A stretch of DNA of 64,000 bases from an uncultured Roseburia sp. (GTDB taxonomy: Bacteria; Bacillota; Clostridia; Lachnospirales; Lachnospiraceae): the NCBI GenBank assembly GCA_934309475.1, contig CAKRDK010000005.1, positions 1-64,000 of the forward strand. Reading direction: 5' to 3'. Under the pieces are notes generated by a model. The model worked only from the letters and a program-made list of their open reading frames with translations. It searched no databases and had not been told where the DNA came from. Each line of letters begins with the position of its first letter. Position 1 is the first letter of the stretch. A program made the position numbers and the translations under genes. Positions 1-8,617 of the stretch are shown piece by piece.

Positions 1-60
1 AATATGAGCCATAATACCGATATTTCTGGTTCTCTCTAATGGATATTCTCTTCCAGCCAA
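1..60 (-). CDS. fusA: Elongation factor G, N-terminal 20 codons (partial at window edge)
   Basis: The reverse strand reads a TTG start at 58-60, eight bases after a GGAGG ribosome binding site. The peptide begins (M)AGREYPLERTRNIGIMAHI, the typical EF-G N-terminus just before its P-loop. EF-G is the GTPase that drives ribosomal translocation and ribosome recycling in the cytoplasm. The gene continues beyond position 1. It directly follows rpsG, as in the standard str operon, and is probably co-transcribed with rpsL and rpsG from the promoter at 1381-1409. The TTG start is the only unusual point. Confidence 0.93.
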   Translation of the reverse strand, partial: MAGREYPLERTRNIGIMAHI

Positions 61-149
61 CGGATTTTCCTCCTTAATTTACTATGCAAAAATCTGCAAG
101 CAGAAACTGCCAGTGCAGAATCGCTTTACAGATTTTATCCTGTCCCTTA

Positions 150-620
150 TTAGAAACGGTAGTGAGCAAAAGCTTTGTTTGCCTCTGCCATCTTGTGCAT
201 ATCTTCTTTTTTCTTTACAGATGCACCTGTGTTGTTTGCTGCATCCATAATCTCATTTGCCAGTCTCTCTTCCATTGTCTTCTCTCCTCTGTTACGAGAA
301 TACAATGTTAACCAACGAAGAGCTAATGCCTGACGACGGTCAGGTCTAACTTCGATTGGTACCTGGTATGTTGCACCACCAATACGTCTAGCCTTTACTT
401 CAAGAACAGGCATAACGTTATTCATGGCTTCTTCAAATACCTCAAGAGCAGGTCTTTCTGTTTTCTCTTCTACTCTTGCGAAAGCTCCATATACAATTTT
501 CTGTGCTACACCTTTCTTACCATCTAACATAATGTTGTTGACAAGCTTTGTAACGACTTTGTTATTGTAAATTGGATCTGCTAATACGTCTCTTTTCTGA
601 GTATGTCCTTTACGTGGCAC
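150..620 (-). CDS. rpsG: 30S ribosomal protein S7
   Basis: This encodes 156 residues, the usual length for S7, which nucleates assembly of the 30S head by binding the 3' major domain of 16S rRNA. The start is GTG at 618-620 ([11 protein letters not shown] follows), eight bases after AAGGAGG; a longer reading to 641 has no site of its own. The core with [18 protein letters not shown] sequence (here [13 protein letters not shown]) and the C-terminal [15 protein letters not shown] are diagnostic. It lies between rpsL and fusA. The 280-base spacer from rpsL is long and structured and could be a site for S7 autoregulation, as known in E. coli. Confidence 0.97.
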   Translation of the reverse strand: MPRKGHTQKRDVLADPIYNNKVVTKLVNNIMLDGKKGVAQKIVYGAFARVEEKTERPALEVFEEAMNNVMPVLEVKARRIGGATYQVPIEVRPDRRQALALRWLTLYSRNRGEKTMEERLANEIMDAANNTGASVKKKEDMHKMAEANKAFAHYRF

Positions 621-900
621 GGTTCTTCCCTCCTTAATCATAATTTACTATACAGATATTCTCTGCATTACCTGAGCCTTTCGGCTGTCCAGCTTCGCCG
701 GATATTACAGCAAGCTGTACTTCAACAGCTTCTGCTGTATCAGTGAACTTCATTTCGATTAATTCAACGGTACTCACAATGTGTCTCTCTAAAATGTGTT
801 CGTGCGGAAATATATCATAAGTGACAATAATCCCAACACTAAACCTCTAGTTCTGTTTTGTGATACTATTGGTTTGCTAATCAAAATATTTTACAATATC
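621..900 (-). promoter_or_regulatory. Structured rpsL-rpsG intergenic RNA, possible S7 control element
   Basis: This stretch between rpsL and rpsG is not empty. On the minus strand it can fold several hairpins: a bulged stem at 707-738 (ACAGCA..AGCTGT against ACAGCTTGCTGT) and a short stem with a GAAA tetraloop at 675-686. It also contains an open frame of 47 codons starting with GTG at 777 and ending at 634, just inside the rpsG ribosome binding site. That frame has only a poor upstream site and its codons run through the hairpins, so I favour a regulatory RNA. S7 binding to the rpsL-rpsG spacer is established in E. coli; its presence here is inference. Confidence 0.4.
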
Positions 901-1320
901 TTATTTAGCGTCTTTTGGTCTCTTAGCGCCGTATTTTGAACGAGCCTGTTTTCTGTTAGCAACTCCAGCTGTATCAAGTGTACCACGAATGATGTGATAT
1001 CTTGTACCTGGTAAGTCCTTAACACGACCACCTCTGATCAGAACAACACTATGTTCCTGTAAGTTGTGACCTTCTCCTGGAATGTAAGATGTTACTTCGA
1101 TTCCGTTTGAAAGACGAACTCTGGCGATCTTTCTAAGAGCTGAGTTAGGTTTTTTAGGAGTAGCTGTCTTAACAGCTGTACATACACCTCTCTTCTGTGG
1201 AGAAGAAGCATCGATAGGTCTCTTCTGTAAAGAGTTGTAACCCTTCTGAAGTGCTGGTGCTGTAGACTTCTTAACAGATGTCTGACGTCCTTTTCTTACT
1301 AACTGGTTAAATGTTGGCAT
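901..1320 (-). CDS. rpsL: 30S ribosomal protein S12
   Basis: This encodes 139 residues starting [13 protein letters not shown] at 1318-1320, with CAGGAGGTGAAAATA in front; the longer open frame to 1413 runs back through the promoter and is not real. S12 sits at the decoding centre and contributes to translational accuracy. The conserved segments [18 protein letters not shown] and the [20 protein letters not shown] region are present; the lysines mutated in streptomycin resistance (in TPKKPNS and GRVKDLPG) are wild type. It is the first gene of the str operon here, driven by a perfect SigA promoter 60 bases upstream. Confidence 0.98.
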   Translation of the reverse strand: MPTFNQLVRKGRQTSVKKSTAPALQKGYNSLQKRPIDASSPQKRGVCTAVKTATPKKPNSALRKIARVRLSNGIEVTSYIPGEGHNLQEHSVVLIRGGRVKDLPGTRYHIIRGTLDTAGVANRKQARSKYGAKRPKDAK

Positions 1321-1380
1321 TATTTTCACCTCCTGTAATCTTATCCTGCATGCCAAATACATTATTTCGCACACTAAGTC

Positions 1381-1409
1381 ATTATATAAGCGCCGGCGGT
1401 AAATGTCAA
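1381..1409 (-). promoter_or_regulatory. SigA promoter of the str operon (rpsL-rpsG-fusA)
   Basis: On the minus strand TTGACA (1404-1409) is followed by 17 bases and TATAAT (1381-1386), both exact consensus hexamers. Transcription would begin near 1374 and leave a leader of about 55 bases before rpsL. This shows that rpsL-rpsG-fusA is transcribed independently of rpoBC, which lies 18 kb away. Confidence 0.92.
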
Positions 1410-1503
1410 GCAAATTTTTCCGTTGTTTCCCTTAATTTTACTGACTTTTTTTAGTATTTGACACTTCTGCTTTTTTCATGCAAAAACAGGTGGGAAATTT
1501 TTC

Positions 1504-1546
1504 AAAAAAAGAACGCCTCAAGCGTTTTCGCTTTTAGCGTCCTTTC
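1504..1546 (-). terminator. Rho-independent terminator after the pectinase gene
   Basis: The minus strand reads GGACGC, an inner AAGCG-AAAA-CGCTT stem, GCGTTC and then seven T. It lies 12 bases past the stop of the pectinesterase/pectate lyase gene and separates it from the str promoter. Confidence 0.85.
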
Positions 1547-1557
1547 TTATCTAAAAA

Positions 1558-4500
1558 TTATTTCTTTTTCTTTTTTCGAAAACAGACATAACCGGCGACA
1601 CCTGCTGCCATTATAATTACGGATATAATCGCAATTATTCCTGCAGCATGCGATGCTTCAACTGTCTGGCTGCTCTCCACTTCCTCTGTTGTCTGCTCTT
1701 CTGCCACAGGTTCATCTGCTTTTTCCGAAACTTCCTCCCAGGATGCGAGTGCCGTTTCGTTCATTACAATGATGTAATCCGATGCGTGGGTAAACGTGAA
1801 TTCAGCATATCCGTCTTCACTCACCTGTACACTTTCCATATGTTCCATCATGCCGGTTTCTTCATTATAATAAAACAGATTCGCCATTGCCCCGTCGTTT
1901 CCGGTTTTTATGTGTAAAACAGCACGGAATCCGAATTGTCCGGTATATGCAAGTGAAAGCGGAAGATAGGTACACTCCAATTTTTCCAGAATAATTTCCG
2001 GTATCGCCCCGGTCGATTGCTCTAATGACATATCGATGTCCTGCTCCACCGTGCCGGTAATCTCTGTTCCATTGATTTTCCACGCATAATCATCGGAAAA
2101 TGCAAGTGTCACCTGAATATCTTTTCCCGCCAGTGCCTGCCAGAATTCTGCCGGGATGACACCATCCTGTGCCATCGAAATAACGAGTTCTTTTGTTTCT
2201 CCTTCACGTTCCAGTTGTTCTAACAGACTTACGATTTCTTCCCAACTGCTTTCGTCCAGTTTCACTACAGCTGCATCTTCCGATGTCTGTCCATCGCCTG
2301 CTGCATCCGATGCAACAGACACTGCACCTGCTACTGTTGCAACCGCCGTGGCTGTACTGCCCGTTGTGGTCGAGGATGCCGTACCTGCTGACGCTGTAGT
2401 GGAAGACGCTGTGCCATCCGATGTCGTGTCATCCGTTGTTGTATCGGAAGTTGTAGTTGTATCCTTAGTGCCATCCGATGTCGTATTTGAAGATGTGCTT
2501 CCATCTGATGTTGTCGTATTTCCATCGGAAGCCGTATCCTCCGTTGTATCGCTGTCTTCTTCCTTGGAATCTTCCTCGTCCGAATCCCCATCGGAATTGC
2601 CACTATCGGAATCATCACTATTGGAATCATCACTATCGGAATCATCACTATCGGAAGCGTCACTGTCCGAATCTCCGCTGTCGGAATCCCCGTCATCGGT
2701 GGACGTACTGCCCTTCTGTCCACTGTAACTTGGAAGTCCGTCGTTAGAAGTCGTCTCTGCAACCGGTGCCTCCCATGTCGCATCATAGTATACTGTTTTC
2801 TCCCACTGGAGTGCACTCCAATCCTGTTTTCCGGCTCCCGCATTCGGTCTCACAATTTCATAGAGTTCGCTTGCGCTGTAAAGCACATAATCCTCATACG
2901 GAAGTTCCGAAACAAAACTATCGGCATCCAGCAGTTTTAATTCTTCTCCCTCTTTTGTCGTATTCACTTTCGGTGTCAGCGCATAACGCTCGCCATACAT
3001 ATAATACAGGGAATTTACTGCATTGATGTAACCGGAAGGACTGCTTCCGTTTCCACTGTTCAATGCATTGATAATGCCGTTCACAAAACAATTTTCCAAT
3101 AAAACAGAACCGTCACAGGTAGAAGATGCTCCATTGCTGACAATGTGTGCTGCTGCCTCGGAATCTGTGATCGTATCCCGCGCATTGAGCAATTCCTGTG
3201 CGTCCAGAATACAGTTATAAACATGCGCTGTTCCATAACGCATACGCGGCATTCTGTCCATTGAATTATAATAATAGTTATTTGCCAGTGTCAGATTAAT
3301 GTTTTCTGCTGTTGTGGCATCATCTGACTGTCCGATTAAATGTGTTTTCTTCTGACCATATGCGTACCACCAGATCTGCTCGTCACTCATTCCTTTTTCA
3401 AGCAGGCTGTTATAGTACGGATAATTTTCCGGGTCTGCTGCCATCGTCTCCATCATCTCATCAAAGAAAACATTGTCCTCACTTCCCGGTAAAAATTCAC
3501 ACCAGGAAATTGTCACGTTTGTCTCTGTCGTCTTGTCTGTTTTGACATCCACGATGCCATCATAGGATTTATAAAATGTACAATGGTCAATCCAGACTCT
3601 GTCGCTTCCGGTTTCCACCGTCACATAATCCCAGTCATTTACATCATAACCTCCGGACGTCTCCTCGTCCCACTCCCACAGTTCATCAAAACTGATATTT
3701 CGAATGATAATATTCTCCGAGGCATTGATATCGAGTGCACAGTGCTTTATCGAATATCCTTCTGTGGAAAAAATAGTCAGGTTGCTCATCCCCTTCATGG
3801 ATAATTTAGACACGCCGGTCTCCATCAGCAGCGGATGTGTCAGCGGTTCGTGACTGTGTGCCGTAATCACACTGCTGTAGGATGCAAAATTCTCCACTTC
3901 GTTAGAGCCTAAACAAATATCGGCATCCAGCTCAATCACACTCGGCATGCCGGATTTTTTAATCGCAATCATTGCTGTCAAAAATTCTTCTGCATTAGAA
4001 ACCTTGTAATAGTCATCCGATGTCTCGTACAAAAGTCCTCCACCCGTTGTGTCTGCCACCTCTGCAAAACCTTCCTGGTTATAGCGGCCTGCTCCGGTAT
4101 CATCACTTTCATATCCGGAATAGGTATCCGGTTCATATGCTGTCTCTACATAATTTGCTTCCTGCTCTGTCTCTATGTCTCCAACGTAATTTGTGGCAAG
4201 TTCTACTGCCGTATCTTCCGGATTCCAGCCAAGAGCAGATGCTGAAAGCATTTCTTCTGCTGCTGCCGGTGAAATCTGTCTACGGTTTGCGTTGACCGCA
4301 TAGCCCGCACCATACGTTCCACATTCGTAATAACGCGATTTTTCTAATGCAGTTACATTTGTACTTAATTCTTCCCCGCTCCAGTCGGTCCAGCCGATTT
4401 CCGCGTTGATAATGCTGCTCATGTAACAATCAATGTACGTTACTGCCGCTTCTTCGCCCCACGGTCTTCCGAGATAGTATTTGCTTCCGGAACATCCTTT

Positions 4501-7500
4501 TTCTGCTGTAATCCGACAGTTGTCAAAAATCAGTCCATAGCTGACCCCGTCAGATTTTGGCGCTGTCACATAGCCTGAATTCTTGTTTGCATTGTAGCGG
4601 AATACAATATCACAGTCTTCAAACAGAACCATTCCTGCTGAGCCGTAGATAAAGTCGACATTTCCTGCGATATAGCATTTGTAAAAATACTGATGGTTTT
4701 TATTCGGGTTAATCGTATCCTGATAACCTAAGAAACGCACATTGGTATAAACTGCGCCCTCTGCTTCCGACAAAATTGCATCTGCCGATTCATTGCTGAT
4801 ACTGCCGTCACCCCGATACTCCCAGTCATTTTCCACCGTAAGATTTTCCGCCGAAAATCCGGTAGCTGCCGATGTCACATACAGGAAACATCTTGTCGTC
4901 GTGGTCGATGCGTCCGTCTCTAAATCAAGCGGCTGGTTGTGCAGACAAACCATTTCACTGTCCTCCCCAATCAGGGAAACATATGGCTTGTCGACAATAA
5001 GCTGTTTGGTGCTGTCATTTTCCTCTTCGTAGTCTCCTGCCTTAATCAGAATGATTTTCTGACTCTCATTGGTTGCCGGGACTGCATCGACTGCTGCCTG
5101 TACGGTACTGTAATATGGAATTCCATCAACTTCCGCTCCATCTTCTCCGGTATAGGAAGCATCCACAACCATATCGTAGTTCGTCAGATAGACAAAATTC
5201 AGGCTCTTGCGCACCTGCGTTCCATCTGTCTGGGTCAAAATCAATGTGACATCATTTCGTCCCTCCTCCAATTTTAAATTCTGGAACCGGAAAGTATCGC
5301 GCACACCGACTTCAACACTTCCCTGCGCAATTTCATTTACATATGCAGTTACTGTTCCTGCTTCTGTTGCAACGCCTTCCAGATAAACCGTTCCATCATA
5401 AACGGTATCATAGGATTTCTTCGTAATCACAAGCTCCCCATCCTCATAAGAATAGGTTCCCTCATGACCATCGGTCGGTAATGTCCATGCTTCTTCGGAA
5501 AGATTGCTGTAGTTGTCCTCCGAAAAAGCCTGCACGCTGTAATAATACGGAACCTCTGCTTCCACTGTTGTATCTGTATATGTATTTGTAGTTGTTTCCG
5601 CAATTTTTACTGACGCATCCTCGTCGCCACTGCGGCGGTACACATCATAACGCACTGCATTTTCCGTCTCGCTCCAGGAAAGTTCTACTCCCGATGCCGC
5701 TGACGTATAATCCAGCTCTATTTCCGGTGCTGTCAACGCTGCGACAATTTCTACCGGATCTGATGTCACATAATCATTGCGGTTTTCCAATGCCTGTTCG
5801 TCAGAATTGCCCAGTGTACCGCAGACACGGAATGTATACGTTCCAGCTTCACTGACCGGATAGCTGTAAGTCATCTCCGTCAGACCATCCGCTACATCTT
5901 CGTAATCGCCGCCATCTTTCGAAACCTGGAGCACGTATTTTCCATCTCCGCTTAACGCTTCTCCCGTCCAGCTTACCGTAATAAATTCTCTCGAATCATC
6001 CCCGGCTGCACTAACTGTTTTTACGACCGGTGCGCTTCCTAACGGAAGATAGTATTCATTCTGGTCAAATAAAACATCGCCATTTTCGTCATAGTATGTC
6101 ATATTGCTGACAACAGCTGTGACACCGGCTGCCACCAACCCATAATATGCTTCCGTTTCTGTTCCATCCTCTGTAAAAAGCAATACGTCCGACGCATTGT
6201 ACTTGAATTTCGATGTGTAGGATAAATCATCCGCTTCACAGGTCGTCTCTATGTAAAAATAATCATCCTGTTTATAAGCATTGATGTGAAGCGTCTCACC
6301 TGCGGTCATCGTCTGGTTTACCTGTCCCGCTCCAAGCATATCCTTTACAGACTTGGAATAGATTCCACGAATATTGGTCTGATTGCGGATTCCCGCAAGC
6401 ACTGCTGCATCTTCATTGAAAGCGCCTAAGAAAATGCCGTAATAATTTCCGCTCGCTTCCACGCTTGCAATCGTCACATCCGCCTCAAGCCGATAAAACG
6501 CACTTGTTTTCTCCGGAAAAGCATAATAACTCAATTCCGGATTCATTGCACCGTCAACCGTCGTCATTTTTCCACCGGTCTGGCTCAGCGTGAGCTTCTG
6601 CCCGTTCGCTTCTGCGGTCATATTGTCCGCTGTTCCGACTGTTTCTAAAATTTCCGGAACCGTCTCTACTGCATCCGGGTTCATCTCTGTCTCCGGCGCA
6701 GAATTTTTGACAGTCATCGCATGCAGATAGCTGTTTCCCGTTATCGAATTCAATGTGAATGTGATTGTAGTTGCATCCCCTTCGTAAACAAATCCGACAC
6801 TGCTGCCATCCGATTCTCCTTTAAAATTTACTTCAGCACTGTCTGCATCTGACGCAGACACAACCGTTCCATCTGCCGCCTCTGCTGTCAGTGTTGCACT
6901 GCTCTGGCTGTACGCACAGAGTGAAAACGTAATCTCCGCATCGCCGGCAACTTTTACCTGAATTGTATCTGAGTCGCCCATCACGATACCATGCTGGCTT
7001 CCATTGTAGTAAATTCCCTTATTTCCCGTCAGCGTCACAAGTCTGTCTGTTGAAAAAATACTCGCTCCGCCACTTAATTTCTTTGCCGCCGTATAAAGCG
7101 TCGATACCACGCTTCCATCTAACATGCTATAGGTTTCTACCGCTCCGTCTGCCTTTGCCGTTCCGGATGCGGAACAGTCTTTTACCGTAAATACATAATC
7201 ATCCGGTGTTCCCTCACTGTCAAACGAGACGGTCAGTTCATTTCCGCTCACGCTAATGCCCGAAATATCACCTCTTAAGTCCGTAACATTTGCGGCACTT
7301 AAAACACCTGCTCCATCTCCGCCTAAATCAGCCCAGATAACCGCCTGGCTTGCAGACACAAGTTCCACAAACCCATCTCCGCCTGCCGCTGCGACGGAGA
7401 AATCATCCTCTTCCGCCTCCCCGGCCTGCACGGTAAATTCCGTTCCACCGATGGCAAAGCTTCCTGCTGTCTCTGCATTCCAGCCGGTCTCTTCTTCGGT

Positions 7501-8235
7501 CGATGCTTCTTCAGAACTATCGGTAGAGCTTGTTCCCTCTTCTATTACTTTTGCATAATAAATATAGATTCCGCTGTTGTAAGAGCCAAAATAGTAACTG
7601 CTTCCCGCTTCCAGATTCTCTGCAAAAAGTACACCCATCGTACCGTCACTTGAAAGTTCCAGACTATCTATCTTCGTTCCGTCGCTTTTCCAAAGTGCAA
7701 CACCCCTGTCTGTCTTTCCGCTGTCCACCGCTGCTACAATTACAAGCTCCGCAGATTCTGCCTCCTCAGACACTGTAAATCCTACATTTGCTTTGCTCAC
7801 AGATGCACTTCCCTGCGTGCTGAAACGTTTGCTGTAAGAAAATGTCTCTGCAAAATCTCCATACTCGTCCGATATCGTATACGTTCCCGTACTGCTCTGT
7901 GCCCCTGCCTTTGTAGCACCGGTTGTCACGGTAAAATAATCGTCTATTACTTCCTGCTCGGATGTATCGCGATTTGTACTCTGTACCTCAAGACTCATAT
8001 CCGATGGATCAAATGTGTATGCCTTTCCCTCCGAAGCCCTTGCCGTCATCTTGAATCCATCCGTCTGAATCATGGTAAATGCTGTGGCAAATGCCAGCGT
8101 CCACGCCAGTGCACGTCTGCCACAACCTGCCGTTTTCCTTTTCCATCCCAATCTTTTCATATCAAAACTTTTTCCCTTCCTCCGCCGCTTTCTCTGTCCC
8201 TCCCAGATTCCCCGGCGCCTTTTCTCTGCATCCAT
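1558..8235 (-). CDS. Membrane-anchored bifunctional pectinesterase (CE8-like) / pectate lyase (PL1-like)
   Basis: This is a 2225-residue surface protein predicted to de-esterify pectin and then cleave the product by beta-elimination. In order: an arginine/lysine-rich N-terminus and signal peptide (to about residue 68), unassigned beta-rich modules, two fibronectin-III-like domains (about 732-920), and a pectinesterase domain with GYQDTI (about 1172), GNVDFIYG (catalytic Asp, about 1194) and LGRPW (catalytic Arg, about 1255). A pectate lyase domain follows, with WIDHCTF (about 1548), DVKTD and the RMPRMR motif (about 1663). Then come a Ser/Asp- and Ser/Thr-rich linker (about 1830-1990), a small domain, a transmembrane helix and five lysines. 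No LPXTG is visible, so anchoring is by the membrane helix. The start could also be the Met at 8160. It lies downstream of the LRR/sortase genes but behind its own terminator boundary. Family motifs are seen; substrate is inferred. Confidence 0.88.
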   Translation of the reverse strand: MDAEKRRRGIWEGQRKRRRKGKSFDMKRLGWKRKTAGCGRRALAWTLAFATAFTMIQTDGFKMTARASEGKAYTFDPSDMSLEVQSTNRDTSEQEVIDDYFTVTTGATKAGAQSSTGTYTISDEYGDFAETFSYSKRFSTQGSASVSKANVGFTVSEEAESAELVIVAAVDSGKTDRGVALWKSDGTKIDSLELSSDGTMGVLFAENLEAGSSYYFGSYNSGIYIYYAKVIEEGTSSTDSSEEASTEEETGWNAETAGSFAIGGTEFTVQAGEAEEDDFSVAAAGGDGFVELVSASQAVIWADLGGDGAGVLSAANVTDLRGDISGISVSGNELTVSFDSEGTPDDYVFTVKDCSASGTAKADGAVETYSMLDGSVVSTLYTAAKKLSGGASIFSTDRLVTLTGNKGIYYNGSQHGIVMGDSDTIQVKVAGDAEITFSLCAYSQSSATLTAEAADGTVVSASDADSAEVNFKGESDGSSVGFVYEGDATTITFTLNSITGNSYLHAMTVKNSAPETEMNPDAVETVPEILETVGTADNMTAEANGQKLTLSQTGGKMTTVDGAMNPELSYYAFPEKTSAFYRLEADVTIASVEASGNYYGIFLGAFNEDAAVLAGIRNQTNIRGIYSKSVKDMLGAGQVNQTMTAGETLHINAYKQDDYFYIETTCEADDLSYTSKFKYNASDVLLFTEDGTETEAYYGLVAAGVTAVVSNMTYYDENGDVLFDQNEYYLPLGSAPVVKTVSAAGDDSREFITVSWTGEALSGDGKYVLQVSKDGGDYEDVADGLTEMTYSYPVSEAGTYTFRVCGTLGNSDEQALENRNDYVTSDPVEIVAALTAPEIELDYTSAASGVELSWSETENAVRYDVYRRSGDEDASVKIAETTTNTYTDTTVEAEVPYYYSVQAFSEDNYSNLSEEAWTLPTDGHEGTYSYEDGELVITKKSYDTVYDGTVYLEGVATEAGTVTAYVNEIAQGSVEVGVRDTFRFQNLKLEEGRNDVTLILTQTDGTQVRKSLNFVYLTNYDMVVDASYTGEDGAEVDGIPYYSTVQAAVDAVPATNESQKIILIKAGDYEEENDSTKQLIVDKPYVSLIGEDSEMVCLHNQPLDLETDASTTTTRCFLYVTSAATGFSAENLTVENDWEYRGDGSISNESADAILSEAEGAVYTNVRFLGYQDTINPNKNHQYFYKCYIAGNVDFIYGSAGMVLFEDCDIVFRYNANKNSGYVTAPKSDGVSYGLIFDNCRITAEKGCSGSKYYLGRPWGEEAAVTYIDCYMSSIINAEIGWTDWSGEELSTNVTALEKSRYYECGTYGAGYAVNANRRQISPAAAEEMLSASALGWNPEDTAVELATNYVGDIETEQEANYVETAYEPDTYSGYESDDTGAGRYNQEGFAEVADTTGGGLLYETSDDYYKVSNAEEFLTAMIAIKKSGMPSVIELDADICLGSNEVENFASYSSVITAHSHEPLTHPLLMETGVSKLSMKGMSNLTIFSTEGYSIKHCALDINASENIIIRNISFDELWEWDEETSGGYDVNDWDYVTVETGSDRVWIDHCTFYKSYDGIVDVKTDKTTETNVTISWCEFLPGSEDNVFFDEMMETMAADPENYPYYNSLLEKGMSDEQIWWYAYGQKKTHLIGQSDDATTAENINLTLANNYYYNSMDRMPRMRYGTAHVYNCILDAQELLNARDTITDSEAAAHIVSNGASSTCDGSVLLENCFVNGIINALNSGNGSSPSGYINAVNSLYYMYGERYALTPKVNTTKEGEELKLLDADSFVSELPYEDYVLYSASELYEIVRPNAGAGKQDWSALQWEKTVYYDATWEAPVAETTSNDGLPSYSGQKGSTSTDDGDSDSGDSDSDASDSDDSDSDDSNSDDSDSGNSDGDSDEEDSKEEDSDTTEDTASDGNTTTSDGSTSSNTTSDGTKDTTTTSDTTTDDTTSDGTASSTTASAGTASSTTTGSTATAVATVAGAVSVASDAAGDGQTSEDAAVVKLDESSWEEIVSLLEQLEREGETKELVISMAQDGVIPAEFWQALAGKDIQVTLAFSDDYAWKINGTEITGTVEQDIDMSLEQSTGAIPEIILEKLECTYLPLSLAYTGQFGFRAVLHIKTGNDGAMANLFYYNEETGMMEHMESVQVSEDGYAEFTFTHASDYIIVMNETALASWEEVSEKADEPVAEEQTTEEVESSQTVEASHAAGIIAIISVIIMAAGVAGYVCFRKKKKK
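2330..2710 (-). repeat. Low-complexity Ser-Asp and Ser-Thr linker repeats within the pectinase gene
   Basis: The coding DNA contains near-identical 15-base units (plus-strand ATCATCACTATCGGA around 2611-2655) that encode Asp-Ser-Asp-Asp-Ser repeats, followed by Thr/Ser-rich repeats. This resembles the serine-aspartate stalks of Gram-positive wall proteins and would hold the enzyme domains away from the membrane. Such repeats often vary in length between strains. Confidence 0.8.
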
Positions 8236-8541
8236 TCGCTCTGCCTGCAGACTACTTCTTCACTATCGAATGGGAAATAGTCGTTTTGCCTTGTAAGCCC
8301 TTACATTTGATTTTCTATTTTATACCCTCCTTTTCTCATTCTATTTTCACAAAACTGCCCCTATTTTCCCATTACAATCTAGCAATTGTACTAACCTCTT
8401 TCATAACTGCTTTTATTATACACGAAATATTATTCTTTACCATTAAAATATTTGCGCCGTTTTTTGTGCAAAATGCCATTCTTTGCTTTAATGTATGAAA
8501 CTGCTTTCAAATTGCAAGGATGAATTGCGGAATGATTCCAC
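8236..8541. other. Non-coding upstream region of the pectinase gene
   Basis: About 300 AT-rich bases lie between the LRR-gene terminator and the pectinase start. On the minus strand a TGTATAAT-like -10 (TATAAT rc around 8415-8420) is visible but without a convincing -35. No gene or RNA is recognised. The promoter of the pectinase gene should lie here; activator-dependent expression would explain the weak -35. Confidence 0.4.
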
Positions 8542-8590
8542 AAAAAAGACGCCCTCTAAAGTCTTAATGTAACTTTAGAAAGCGTCTTCT
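8542..8590 (-). terminator. Terminator after the LRR protein gene
   Basis: The minus strand forms GACGC-TTTCTAAAGT, a short loop, ACTTTAGAGGGCGTC and then six T. It lies just downstream of the LRR gene stop at 8618 and closes the giant protein-sortase-LRR transcription unit. Confidence 0.88.
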
Positions 8591-8617
8591 TCATTTTATC
8601 ATTCTGATGATTGGAGA

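Noticed and set aside
2156..2728. Long plus-strand open frame rich in Ser and Val opposite the pectinase linker
   Set aside because: It is the mirror of the low-complexity Ser/Asp/Thr coding repeats on the minus strand and has no ribosome binding site or recognisable domain.
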